Positions 40,352-49,196 of a stretch of 64,000 nt of DNA are shown one piece after another. The notes under the pieces are model-generated. The model was given only the letters and a program-made list of their open reading frames with translations, was not told where the DNA came from and made no database searches. Within the stretch, counting starts at the first letter, position 1. Each line of letters opens with the position of its first letter. The translations under genes and the position numbers were made by a program. This DNA comes from Pantoea sp. Eser (lineage in GTDB: Bacteria > Pseudomonadota > Gammaproteobacteria > Enterobacterales > Enterobacteriaceae): NCBI GenBank assembly GCA_009830035.1, contig SZZY01000011.1, positions 62,001-126,000 of the forward strand, in the 5' to 3' direction.

Positions 40352-41092
40352 TTATTCTGCTCTGAGCACGGTCAGGCGGCCGTTAACACGAAACGTCGCC
40401 TCACCATAACCGGCACTGACCAGCGTCCAGCCGGCAACGGTTTCGCCCGTCCCGACCAGTGTCACCTGCGACAGGCTGCTGTAACCCCGGGGCACTGATG
40501 GCAGCCCAGGAATCTGCCCCCCGCTTCTCCACTCCCGACAGCACAAAAGACGCGCTGCGGGCCACGCGAAGTGACGGAGCAGCGCGACGTGTGTCAGCAG
40601 GACGGGGCTTTGCAGCAGGTTCAGTTTTTTTAACCGGTGCGGCGACGGGTGCGGCGGGTACGGTTGCCGGCTGTGTTTTCAGCGCTGTCAGCTGCTCATT
40701 CAACGCACTCAGGCGGGTTTCCAGCCCCTGCTGGGCGTCCTGGAGGGAGTGTAATGACTGACGCAGGGCTTCGTCGCTACCGGCCTGTTTCGCTGCTGCA
40801 CTCAGCCCCTGCTGTACCTCTCCGATTTTTTTCCGCGTGTCCTGCAGACCGGTTTTGAGCGTGGTCACATCTGACTGCAGGGCCGCGACTGTCTCAACAG
40901 TGGCCGCAGTACTGCCCTGAGATTCAAGGCGCGTAAGGCGCTCATCGAGGTTCGAGATGCCCAGACTGAAGGCGGTGTAGCCCAGCGCCAGAATGCCGGC
41001 CAGTGCCCCAGATGAGGCGGCGGCGGGGACGCCAGCTGAATCTTTTACGGGCCGGAGCGGGGTCCGTATGGAATGGTTGCTGTTCGCTCATT
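40352..41092 (-). pseudogene. Conjugation coiled-coil membrane protein, frameshifted
   Basis: The start MSEQQPFHTDPAPARK is followed by an extra A, then a membrane helix (ALAGILALGYTAFSLGI), a coiled coil (NLDERLTRLESQ..., LQDTRKKIGEVQQGLSAAAKQ) and a Pro/Ala linker. The C-terminal domain, in yet another frame, is SQVTLVGTGETVAGWTLVSAGYGEATF. Co-directional with PilL and overlapping its end. Probably a structural part of the pilus or channel; no precise family name. Confidence 0.6.
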
Positions 41093-41757
41093 TTCTCAGA
41101 AACCCTCCGCTGACAGGTTTAACCGGTACTGACTGAGGTGCGCTGATGGCCGGTTGTGACAATGCTGACGGCGCAGGCGTGGACCAGGTGCTGACCGGCG
41201 GCGGAAGGTGGGAGACCGGCAGCTGGTAGCCATCGCGCAGGCTGTGGCAGACAACACGCTGCACATCGTCCACTTCCAGCTGCCAGGCCGGACCGGCCAT
41301 GGCCTGCAGGGCAGTACGCAGGCGCATCGGGCCCAGCTGGTACTGGACTGCCGGCAATGCCTGGCGGTAAAGCACGCCGTTGGCGGAGCCCGTCGCGCAC
41401 AGGGAATAACCGGACTGGCGTAGGGCGTAACGCAGCGCATCCGCCACGGTAGGATGCAGGGATGACGGGATGCGAATATCAATAATCTGCGAGAGAGGGG
41501 CGCGCTGGGCCGCCTGCGGATCGGTACTGACCAGCATATAACGATCGTAGCGCACCACTTCCGGCGTCCGCGCATACTCGTCCGGAGAGACCGGCTGAAC
41601 GTTGCGGGTGACGGTGGTGCCGGGTGTCGGGTCGGCAGGCGCGCGTTGTTACAGCTTTTGCGGCTGGGAAACACAGCCCGCAAGGAGCAGCAGGGGAAGA
41701 ACAGTGGCAAGCCTGCCTGGTGAAAATACTTTGTGAGAGGTGTTACGTTTAATCCGG
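41088..41757 (-). pseudogene. pilL: PilL-type lipoprotein of PFGI-1 class ICE, broken
   Basis: The lipobox LLLAGC is present, then an in-frame TAA (QKL*QRAPAD near 41652), then VVRYDRYMLVSTDPQAAQRAPLSQIIDIRIPSSLHPTVADALRYALRQSGYSLC..., the conserved PilL core. The expected start codon position reads ATT instead of ATG (ATT-AAACGTAACACC), so initiation may also be lost. PilL is an outer-membrane-associated component of the transfer apparatus. Confidence 0.75.
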
Positions 41758-41849
41758 AATTTTCCTGTGCAGTGATAAAATAGCCCTCACTGTGCGGAAT
41801 CGGTCCGGTTTTACTCAATTAACAACTGATTTTCCGTTGATGAAAAAAA

Positions 41850-41878
41850 ACGCCACCCGAAAGGATGGCGTTGCGATG
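41850..41878 (-). terminator. Rho-independent terminator after the DUF29 gene
   Basis: On the minus strand AACGCCATCC-TTTC-GGGTGGCGTT has one wobble and is followed by a long T-tract. It separates the ssb/DUF29 transcript from the transfer genes. Confidence 0.85.
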
Positions 41879-41891
41879 AAACAGATAGTAA

Positions 41892-42329
41892 TCAGTCCGG
41901 GTAAAATTCGTTGCTGAGAGTAGTATCTGTTGTCCAGATGCTGTCTTCAGGAAAGATATCCAGACCTATGCCGGTTTCTTTGGAAGAATCGGCGCGGGCG
42001 TCAAACCACACATCCGCAAGCCATTCAGGATCAGAAAGCGCATTTTTCAGGCTCGGCGTCTTGTTCAGACGACGTACAATCAAATCACGGTGTCCTTTAA
42101 TGGTTAACTCCCAGCTTTTACCACGATGGGTTGGCTGAAACTTCCATTTAAGAAGGTGGGCCAGTAAGACAGCCATACGGCTGGCCAGCTCACGCTTTTC
42201 ACTTTTGCCCACGTCTTCAATCTCCTCGGCGATGTTCTTAATATCAATCTGACTGAGCTTTCCGGCACGCAGTAAAGCTGCCTGTTCACTGGCCCAGGCA
42301 ACAACGTCTGAATCGTAACGTGCTCCCAT
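41892..42329 (-). CDS. DUF29-family protein
   Basis: This intact protein of 145 residues has the DUF29 pattern: YDSDVVAWASEQAALLRAGKLSQIDIKNIAEEIEDVGKSEKRELASRMAVLLAHLLKWKFQPTHRGKSW spread over residues 4-75. GGAGG precedes the start. DUF29 proteins are small helical proteins of unknown function, common on mobile elements. It ends at a clear terminator. Confidence 0.8.
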   Translation of the reverse strand: MGARYDSDVVAWASEQAALLRAGKLSQIDIKNIAEEIEDVGKSEKRELASRMAVLLAHLLKWKFQPTHRGKSWELTIKGHRDLIVRRLNKTPSLKNALSDPEWLADVWFDARADSSKETGIGLDIFPEDSIWTTDTTLSNEFYPD

Positions 42330-42463
42330 ACAAGCCTCCGTTAGTCAAAAAGTGAAGAAACCGCCACAAAAGATATGCTCCGGGGATAACAGTAAGATGC
42401 AACATAAAAAGTTGCTTCCTGAAGTTTGTCAGAGACAGTCATAACAGTCAAAGCTCCATTAAT

Positions 42464-42916
42464 TCAGAGGGCGTGAATTGCCACTCTGGAACAGTCATAC
42501 CTGAGGCCAATGAATGGTATATCATCGTCAAAGTCCATCGGTGGCGCACCTGCACTGCTGCCGGACTGCCGGCCGCCAAGCATCTGCATGGTGCCACCAA
42601 TATTGACCACCACCTCTGTGGTGTATTTCTCCTGGCCGGTCTGATCGGTCCATTTGCGTGTGCGCAGCTGGCCCTCGAGGTAAACCTGGGAGCCTTTGCG
42701 CAGATATTTACCCGCAATTTCTGCCAGCTTGCCGAAAATAACCACCCGGTACCATTCGGTCACTTCTTTCTGTTCACCGGACTGCTTATCGCGCCAGCTC
42801 TCAGACGTGGCCAGAGAAAGGTTGGCAACTGCACTGCCGTTGGGCATATAACGAACTTCAGGATCCTGGCCGAGGTTTCCGACAAGGATAACCTTGTTAA
42901 CGCCACGTGAGAACAT
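42464..42916 (-). CDS. ssb: Single-stranded DNA-binding protein with stop-loss extension
   Basis: The start [23 protein letters not shown] is followed by a complete OB fold to about residue 105 and a short linker. The acidic tip MDFDDDIPF, normally the very end of SSB, runs on for 15 residues ([15 protein letters not shown]) because the stop codon is lost. Partners such as RecO, PriA or Exo I bind the free carboxylate of the terminal Phe, so the extension should weaken these contacts. ICE-borne SSBs coat the incoming strand after transfer. Confidence 0.85.
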   Translation of the reverse strand: MFSRGVNKVILVGNLGQDPEVRYMPNGSAVANLSLATSESWRDKQSGEQKEVTEWYRVVIFGKLAEIAGKYLRKGSQVYLEGQLRTRKWTDQTGQEKYTTEVVVNIGGTMQMLGGRQSGSSAGAPPMDFDDDIPFIGLRYDCSRVAIHAL

Positions 42917-42940
42917 AATCATTTCTCTTGTAAGGAATAA

Positions 42941-42968
42941 AGACACACCCCGCGAACGGGGTGTGTCA
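42941..42968 (-). terminator. Strong hairpin between DUF3577 and ssb
   Basis: On the minus strand GACACACCCCG-TTCG-CGGGGTGTGTC is an 11-bp stem with a UUCG tetraloop, followed by TTTATT. Terminator or processing site. Confidence 0.8.
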
Positions 42969-42976
42969 GGTGTGCA

Positions 42977-43446
42977 TCAGAATGAGTTTTCTGCGTAGTC
43001 GCGTTGTGCGGCAGAGCCATTCTGTGGCGGCACGAAGTCAGGTTTTTCAGTCTTATAAACCATTTACTGGCCTATTTTGATCCAGTCCACCTTTATCAGG
43101 CGGGCTTTCAGACTGACGCGCTGTTCGCCGGCATGGTCGCCTTTGTTCAGCGTAAATATGTCCTGGACGGGTTACTCAGGTTAAAGCCCAACAGGACTTT
43201 CTTGTCTTCATTGACGGCTTTCTGGCAACGGGCGATAAGGCTTGTAGCCTCTTTACCTGCGACAGAAATGTCAAAACGGGCGTAGGCCGGATTATCAGTC
43301 GGACCACTCAGTGCATTGATTACGCAGCTGAGGAACGAGCCATTCTGATGGTTAACCTGGCGGATGTTGCTGAGATACCCGATGCCTTTGATAGTCAGGT
43401 TGAAGTACTCAGATTTTGCAGATGCAGAAGTGTTGTTTGTAGACAT
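42977..43446 (-). pseudogene. DUF3577 (STY4534-type) ICE protein, frameshift and stop
   Basis: The first 99 residues (EYFNLTIKGIGYLSNIRQV..., FDISVAGKEATSLIARCQKAVNEDKKVLLGF) fit DUF3577. A frameshift near 43165 leads to VQDIFTLNKGDHAGEQRVSLKARLIKVDWIKIG, then a TAA, then MVYKTEKPDFVPPQNG ending at 42977. Members sit beside ssb in SPI-7-like islands. Function unknown, probably linked to element replication. Confidence 0.75.
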
Positions 43447-43460
43447 GATGTTTTCTCCAT

Positions 43461-43526
43461 GGCGGTAAAAAAAGGTATGACGGAGAAACCATCCGCCCTG
43501 ACGGGAGTGGTTTCCCGTCGGGGGTC
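43461..43526 (-). promoter_or_regulatory. Attenuator-like leader before DUF3577
   Basis: On the minus strand GACGGGA/TCCCGTC, extended by CCC/GGG, overlaps GGCGGA-TGGTTTC-TCCGTC followed by ATACC and seven Ts. It has the same design as the leaders at 6-12 kb and directly follows copy B of the structured repeat. Confidence 0.55.
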
Positions 43527-43548
43527 AGGATCAGCTGAATCCTGTGAG

Positions 43549-43680
43549 TCTGATATGTTGAAAGGACCTCAATCACTGTGCAGTGATATCCGTTTCCAGA
43601 GGTTAAACGGATTTACCACCCGAAGGCGTTTCTCTCAGACTGCTGAAACTTTAGCTGGCTGTGAAAAACAGCGGTAAGCA
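43549..43680. repeat. Structured repeat, copy B
   Basis: It has the palindrome ATCACTG-TG-CAGTGAT (43572-43587) and the adjoining stem ATCCGTTT/AAACGGAT (43588-43612), then CACCCGAAGG, CTCTCAGACTGC and TTAGCTGG. It is nearly identical to copy A at 12229-12398 in the first part and has the same orientation toward minus-strand genes (DUF3577, ssb, DUF29). Confidence 0.7.
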
Positions 43681-43995
43681 CTGTTGATTTTTAAACCAAA
43701 CAAGCCTTGTGTCAACCCATAAAACCAGAAATGAAAACGGCGCTGCATAAGCAACGCCGTGGGGGCTGTACCAGACCTTAAAGTATCTCACTACTCCGGG
43801 GATCCGTTCCCGACGCGATTTTCACGGAGAGCATGCGTCTTACAGTTACTGCCAGATGTGCGATGGCAGACCGTCGTGCCGGTTGCCAGATTAATCCCGT
43901 TAAAGTTAATCTGGCTGCCTCCGGCAATGGGGTACATATCGAAGCGTAGTCACATTAGCAGAAACCGGCCCGGGGTTGTACAGTGAAATAACTCA
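43681..43995. other. Intergenic region topB to structured repeat, with terminator
   Basis: ACGGCG...CGCCGT at about 43737-43762, followed by TTTT on the minus strand, looks like a terminator of the topB transcript. No other gene is seen. Confidence 0.6.
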
Positions 43996-45449
43996 TCACT
44001 GTGCGGATGATTCTGTTTTTGCCCCTGTTGCTGCTTTTTCGCGCTTTGTGGTCTTTTTCCCGTTGGTGTTAATAATACCTTTGCAATCCGGGTAACGCAC
44101 ACAACCCCAGAAATCCCCTTTCTTACCCTTGCGTTTACGCGTGGGTCCTTTGCATAACGGACAGGGAGGCGTGACGGGAGCGGTGATTTTCACACGGTCC
44201 TGGCGGCCTTTTTCAACAAGGTGGCGCGTCCACTGCAGCTGCTTTTGCATAAAGACCGCAAGCGACATTTTTCCCTGAGAAATATCATCCAGCGCCTGCT
44301 CCCATAATGCTGTCATACCCGGGCTCGTCAGCGTTTCCGGCAGTGCCGCAATCAGCTCCCGAGCACATCTGCGTTGAGTGGATGTGCTTCCCTTTTTTCT
44401 CCAGATAGTGTTGTTTGAAGAGGGTTTCAAGCACGGTCGCACGCGTCGCCTCTGTGCCAAAGCCTGCGTTATCACGCAGCACTTTCTTCAGCTTCGGGTC
44501 ACTGACGAAACTGGCCGAGTTTTTCATGGCAGCAATCAGCGTCCCCTCCGTGAACGGTTTAGGCGGACTGGTTTTCATATCCTTAACGTCAGCACCGGCG
44601 ACAGCGCAAACATCCCCTTTCGCCAGCGCCGGCAGCGCCATACTTTCACCGTCGACGTCCTCTTCAGCGTCGTCATCTTTGTCAGCCTGGAACAATGACT
44701 TCCATCACCACACTGACTTTCCCGCGTGTACGGAACAGCTAGCCGCCTATGCTGAAGGACGCCTCAGTCACGTCAGATTCCTGCAGCGGAAGGAACTGCC
44801 ACCAGGGCTTTGGCACGAAGGACGTAATTTCATTATCCCGGTTAACGACCATGGCAAGCGTTGGCGTCTGTACACGTCCGACGGACAGCACTTCTGAAAC
44901 CCCTGAGTCACGGGCCTTAAGGGTATAAAGACGCGTCAGGTTCATGCCGATAAGCCATTCAGCCTGGCTCCGGCCTTTGCCGGCATCATGCAGCAGGGCT
45001 GTTTTTTCCCCGAGAAGAATACTTCTCAGCGCTTCTTTCACACTGGCTTCATCCAGTGCTGAAAGCCAGAGCCGGCGTACCGGGCCACTGTACCGGCAGT
45101 ATTCCAGCAACTCACGCGCAATAACTTCTCCCTCGCGGTCGGCATCGGTTGCGATGACCACCTCAGACGCCTTTTTGAGCAGCTTACTGATAACGGTGAA
45201 CTGCGATTTTGTCGGCTCTTTGACGACCATTTTCCAAGTCTCAGGCAGCGCAGGCAGAACATCTGCACGCCAAGGCCTGCCATACTGCTCGCCATAGGCT
45301 TCAGGGCTGGCAGTTTCGAGTAAATGGCCGACCGCCCAGGTCACAACGGTGTTACCTCCGCTGATAAATCCCTTTTCACGCTTGCTGATGCCCAGCACGC
45401 GGGCAATGTCCTTTGCCTGTGAAGGTTTTTCACACAGAAAGAGTTGCAT
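43996..45449 (-). pseudogene. topB: DNA topoisomerase III, internal deletion and frameshifts
   Basis: The N-terminal 230 residues form the TOPRIM domain and start of the core (MQLFLCEKPSQAKDIARVLG, VVIATDADREGEVIARELLEY, SVGRVQTPTLAMVV). Then the sequence jumps past the active-site tyrosine region to the late core (PPKPFTEGTLIAAMKNSASFV, GFGTEATRATVLETLF). After one more frameshift comes the end with a C4 zinc motif (CPLCKG...CVRYPDCKG). About 200 residues including the catalytic Tyr are missing. Topoisomerase III resolves replication intermediates of the element. Confidence 0.8.
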
Positions 45450-45545
45450 GCGTTGCCTCCCGCATCAGCGTTTTTCACCCGCCGCAACAGCGCGGACATC
45501 ATTCATAAGTTTCCTGACGCCGGAACCGGTCAGACGCTGGGATGA

Positions 45546-46016
45546 CTATGAGCGATAGACGACATAGAGCCTGCTGCCGGACCCGTTTTTCTCGATTTCA
45601 ATATCAAGGTGATCACGACCGTTCCAGTCGGAGCCCATTTTATAGTAGCTGCCCTGCATGGCGTCCCAGACGGGATGCGTATCATCTTCAGCCGCCGCTT
45701 TCCAGTCCCCGTCATTCGACGCCTGGCGCATAGATTCAAGCTCCTGCGAGGAAAGGAGTTTATAATGCCGTTTTAAGCGGGCCGCCGCCGTATCTACATC
45801 AACCGGTACGGAGAATGTTTTATCGACGGACTGCATTGCCTGTTGTCCTGCCGGGCTCATCAGCGGCATCCCGCCACTTTCTCCGCTGTCGTTGCCGCCC
45901 AGCGTTTTTGTCAGGTTCGCAGCGGTATCGCTGACCTGTTTATTAATAGCTGCCCAGTCCATTGTTGCGCATCCACTCAGTAAAAAGAAGGAGGTGGGGA
46001 GGAACACAGGGCGAAT
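45546..46016 (-). CDS. Lipoprotein, ~155 aa
   Basis: The lipobox FFLLSGC is followed by a mature region ending RDHLDIEIEKNGSGSRLYVVYRS. The ribosome site AGGAGGAG lies in the tail of the upstream PFL_4669 gene. The codon at the right distance reads ATA, so the start may be mutated; GTG at 46007 could serve. Conserved near PFL_4669 in related ICEs as far as I can judge. Function unknown. Confidence 0.6.
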   Translation of the reverse strand: MRPVFLPTSFFLLSGCATMDWAAINKQVSDTAANLTKTLGGNDSGESGGMPLMSPAGQQAMQSVDKTFSVPVDVDTAAARLKRHYKLLSSQELESMRQASNDGDWKAAAEDDTHPVWDAMQGSYYKMGSDWNGRDHLDIEIEKNGSGSRLYVVYRS

Positions 46017-46020
46017 TATA

Positions 46021-46740
46021 TTATTTCTCCTCCTGAACGGCTTTTCTCAGAGGTGGAGAAAAGGAAGAGCGTTTCTTACCAGTAAGAATGTCAGGATCGG
46101 GCATGCCCAGTTTTTCTGTTGCCTGTTGTGCTTCTTTCGTCTGGAGTGCTATGTCAGCACGATTAACCCTGACGGTTCGATAAAGGCGTAGCACACCATA
46201 TACTTTTCTGATTAAGTGAGCGCAATGGCTCAGTAGTTCATCGCGACGGTTGCGGGATATGAGACCGTAATGAGCCGCCTGGAATGCTTTAATGTGGCCA
46301 TCTGGTCATATCCGACAAGCACCCATACACATCTGTAACCCAGCGGAGAACGACTGTTATACGCCTATACTAGGTGGAGACGAGGAGGCAATGTCAGAAA
46401 ATGAAACAGCAGGGGGAACTGATTTCAATATAACCTCAAGTTCTTCTACCCGGCTCTTGATATGATCTCCAGCTTCATTCAAAAGCGTTTCAACCCTGAA
46501 CATAGCCTCATCTGCCCATGGGTTATCCGCCAGGGAATCCTGATAAATAATTCCTGAGCGCTTAATAGCCTGGGGCATGCTCATGATGGCATGCTTAGCT
46601 TTACTTTACACCTTCCCTCGCCTGAGCCTGCGGGCGGCCTTCCCAGAGACGGATAGCATAGTTTGAGTGGACCTCGATTTTCAGGGAAGATGTGAGTCCG
46701 CCCGGTTTATCGCTTCGCGTTTCATTTTCAGTGGTCATGA
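46021..46740 (-). pseudogene. ICE protein, PFL_4669 family, broken
   Basis: The start is MTTENETRSDKPGGLTSSLKIEVHSNYAIRLWEGRP (46740). Then comes MPQAIKRSGIIYQDSLADNPWADEAMFRVETLLNEAGDHIKSRV, and in other frames RSPLGYRCVWVLVGYDQM and HYGLISRNRRDELLSHCAHLIRKVYGVLRLYRTV. A C-terminal LRKAVQEEK ends at 46021. A stop near 46613, a TAG near 46357 and a frameshift near 46290 break it. The family is conserved beside replication genes in PFGI-1-class elements. Confidence 0.7.
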
Positions 46741-47046
46741 AGTCATCTCCTGTAAGATCCCGGTCAGGTTCGACCTGAGTCAGTGATACTCTTCAGGCAG
46801 GAGCTTGCGGACAACCAGAAACCAGATCCCTAATCTCGGAAATTCACTTATATGGCTTCATAGCGGGCTAGTTCAGGGCGTTGAAGTAGTCAGTTATATA
46901 AAATGACACCTCAAACTGATTATAAATCAATAGCTAAATTCCTTTCATGTTTTACTCAAACTAGACATATGCAGCACTGTACATTTTTCATCCACCGCTA
47001 CCACTCGCAGCAGTGATTGTTTTTTAACCGCCAGTGCTAGAAGTAG
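46741..47046. other. Intergenic region upstream of the PFL_4669 gene
   Basis: About 300 bases, AT-rich toward the right. A small stem CAGGT-TCG-ACCTG (46765-46777) lies before the PFL_4669 ribosome site. It probably contains the minus-strand promoter. No gene is seen. Confidence 0.4.
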
Positions 47047-48281
47047 CTACCTATCGTTTAGCTTTCTACGAATATCTCTAACCAAATTTCGTATGTTCTC
47101 TTCCGATACAGGATGGACAGAAGAACGTGGTTCTGGCTTCCACAGCTGTTGTTCAGGACGCTGAGCGTTTTTTTGCCCAGCACTCTCAGGCGAATTATCA
47201 GCCTGACGGGGCGCGTATAACCTGCCCTCACGGGCCTTTTTCATCACGGCCAGCAACCAGCCAGCCGGGTTGCTGAGCTGCTGGCGTGCCATCACCTTTT
47301 GCAGGCTGAGCAGGACCCTTTTTGCCTGCTCCTCAGGCAACGCCTGCAGTTGGGCAGTCAGCATGGCAATATCTTCTGCCGGAACAAGTTCATGCAGAGT
47401 GTCGGGAAGCACAGGTTTATCCGGTACGTACGTATTTTTATTCACACTGTGTGATACTACGTACGTAATGGTTCGGTTTCCGAACCCGGTCATAACTACC
47501 TGTTTTTACTGGCAGTACGGATTCCGAACTCAGTGAGTTGTTGTACCTTTCTGGACTGAGTTCGGTTTCCGAACCCTATTTTTTGGCGGCGTTTCTTTGA
47601 CGTTTATGACTGAGTTCGGTATCCGAACCCGGTGCGGGACAGGGTATTCGGTGATGATGTTTCGCCATCTGGCTGGCCGTCTGTGGGCTGTCCAGACGCG
47701 ATTCGATCAGCGCAAGATGGCTGCGATAATGGCGCATGGTGGGGTCGTTTTTTATATCGTCGAGCACTTCGCGGGCGGTCTGGTCTGGCTGATAGTCCGG
47801 TTTTTACTCAGGCAGGCGTCCGCCACCGTATCAAGGAAGCGGGGGTCGAGCGTTTCCGCATCGCTGAACGTCAGGGGCTCATCGTGCTGAGCATAGATAT
47901 TCCCCCGCACCCGGCCTTTATCATCACGCACGCGTTTGCAGAGGCTGAGCCAGACGGTTATTCGCAGCATCAGCAGGACGCAGTTACCGTTTCCCTTGAG
48001 GCTTTTTCCTTTCCTGGTGAGGCAAGCTGCAGCTCGTCATAGCTGGGGAACACCGCCCCCTCATTACTTTGTGCATACAGCCGGATCATCATCCAGCCCA
48101 TCTTGTCCAGTGGTGACAACCGCGTGTCAAGCAGAAGGCGGCGGGGAATGGAATCATGCACATTTCCGGTAAACAGCAGGCCGTTACGTATCCTGCCATC
48201 ATCCCGCCGGGGATTGGCCGCAAGGCGGGCATTCATTTTATCCAGAGTATAAGCAATCAGGCTTTCTGCAGGCAGACTCAT
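47047..48281 (-). pseudogene. STY4528-type island replication protein, frameshifted
   Basis: The N-terminus MSLPAESLIAYTLDKMNARLA..., IPRRLLLDTRLSPLDKMGWMMIRLYAQSNEGAVFPSYDELQ is a helical DNA-binding region with a winged-helix part (RETVTRVLLMLRITGWLSL in another frame). It is followed by DPRFLDTVADACQSKN and, after more frame changes, HELVPAEDIAMLTAQLQALPEEQAKRVLLSLQ and RNLVRDIRRKLNDR. At least three frameshifts. Related proteins in SPI-7-like islands are called replication proteins. The gene also contains a cluster of palindromic repeats. Confidence 0.6.
47470..47635. repeat. Four-copy palindromic repeat (iteron-like)
   Basis: Copies are at 47471-47486, 47514-47535 (inverted orientation), 47555-47575 and 47609-47629. 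Each is built on GTTCGGnnTCCGAAC, mostly preceded by ACTGA. They lie in the 3' half of the STY4528-type gene. An adjacent inverted repeat TACGTACGTA...TACGTACGTA lies at about 47427-47467. Confidence 0.75.
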
Positions 48282-48380
48282 TATTTTTCCTTTTCGGCCA
48301 CCATCACAGCCGTTCTGAACTGTCAGTATGCTTAGTACTGCACCCGCGTACGGGTGCAGGGTAAACAGGCTGCCATGCTG

Positions 48381-48530
48381 CTATTTCCGTATGGCGCTGT
48401 TATAGCGTTCGTGGCTGAGAAGAAGCCACGTCCGGCCTTCGTTGCGACTCAGCAGACGCCAGAACGGGCCGAGATCGATTTTGTAGTAACCGCAGCCTTT
48501 CTCATCGAGCCGGGTGTAATTAGGCTCCCC
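48381..48530 (-). CDS. ParE-like small protein, possibly partial
   Basis: The minus strand encodes YTRLDEKGCGYYKIDLGPFWRLLSRNEGRTWLLLSHERYNSAIRK and a stop, resembling small ParE-like plasmid proteins. The start is unclear because the frame runs on upstream into the end of the DUF2786 gene. It may be a separate short gene or a fused tail. Confidence 0.35.
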   Translation of the reverse strand, partial: GEPNYTRLDEKGCGYYKIDLGPFWRLLSRNEGRTWLLLSHERYNSAIRK

Positions 48531-48589
48531 CTGGGAAACGGTGACCCTGACGTAACGCCTTCTGACAGCATTGCGGCGGCGTACCATGG

Positions 48590-49196
48590 GGAGCCCGCAG
48601 GCCCGGCGCAACCATCCTGTATTTCATACTGCGGCTTTCCAGCCAGTGGCTCATCACCTGCTGCTCTTCGCTGCTGATGTCAGTCGCCGATATCACCTCA
48701 CGCGCACCCCACATACCCAGCCGTCACGAAACTGCTCCGCTCTCGCCCGGCGTGTGGCCAGTTTCAGCCGCTTACTCTGGGTTTTGAGATAAGAATTTGT
48801 GGCATCTTTCAGCTGGCGCGTCAGCACATCAAAGGCATAGGCTGCTATCTCAGGTTTTTCACTGAATCCGTAAAAGGTTATCGAACGGCGATACCCAGCA
48901 GATGTCTGACGCCATGAGTAATAAGCGCGGCAACCAAAGGCATGACAGACGCCCCAAACAACGGTCACCATCCATTCCGGAACTTTTTCAGCATCCGAAG
49001 CGGCCGTGCGGGAAGACGCTTCCCGGACAGATGTAAGTCCGGCGTCAAGCTCGCTGATACCGTATCTGGCCATCAGCTTCTGGGCACGCTGCAGGGCCAG
49101 CCCTGCCTCATGGGCATTACTGTTGCTGCGGCCCAGCTTCAGCAATTTCCTTACAAGATTCAGCAGTCGCAACTGTCGCTGTGAGTTATTCATCAC
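48590..49196 (-). pseudogene. DUF2786-family protein, frameshifted
   Basis: LLNLVRKLLKLGRSNSNAHEAGLALQRAQKLMARYGI is the DUF2786 signature. The second domain (VVWGVCHAFGCRAYYSW..., AYAFDVLTRQLKDATNSYLK) follows. After FRDGWVCGVR a frameshift at ~48700 leads to EVISATDISSEEQQVMSHWLESRSMKYRMV. The start overlaps the ParB stop. Common on conjugative elements; function unknown. Confidence 0.65.
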
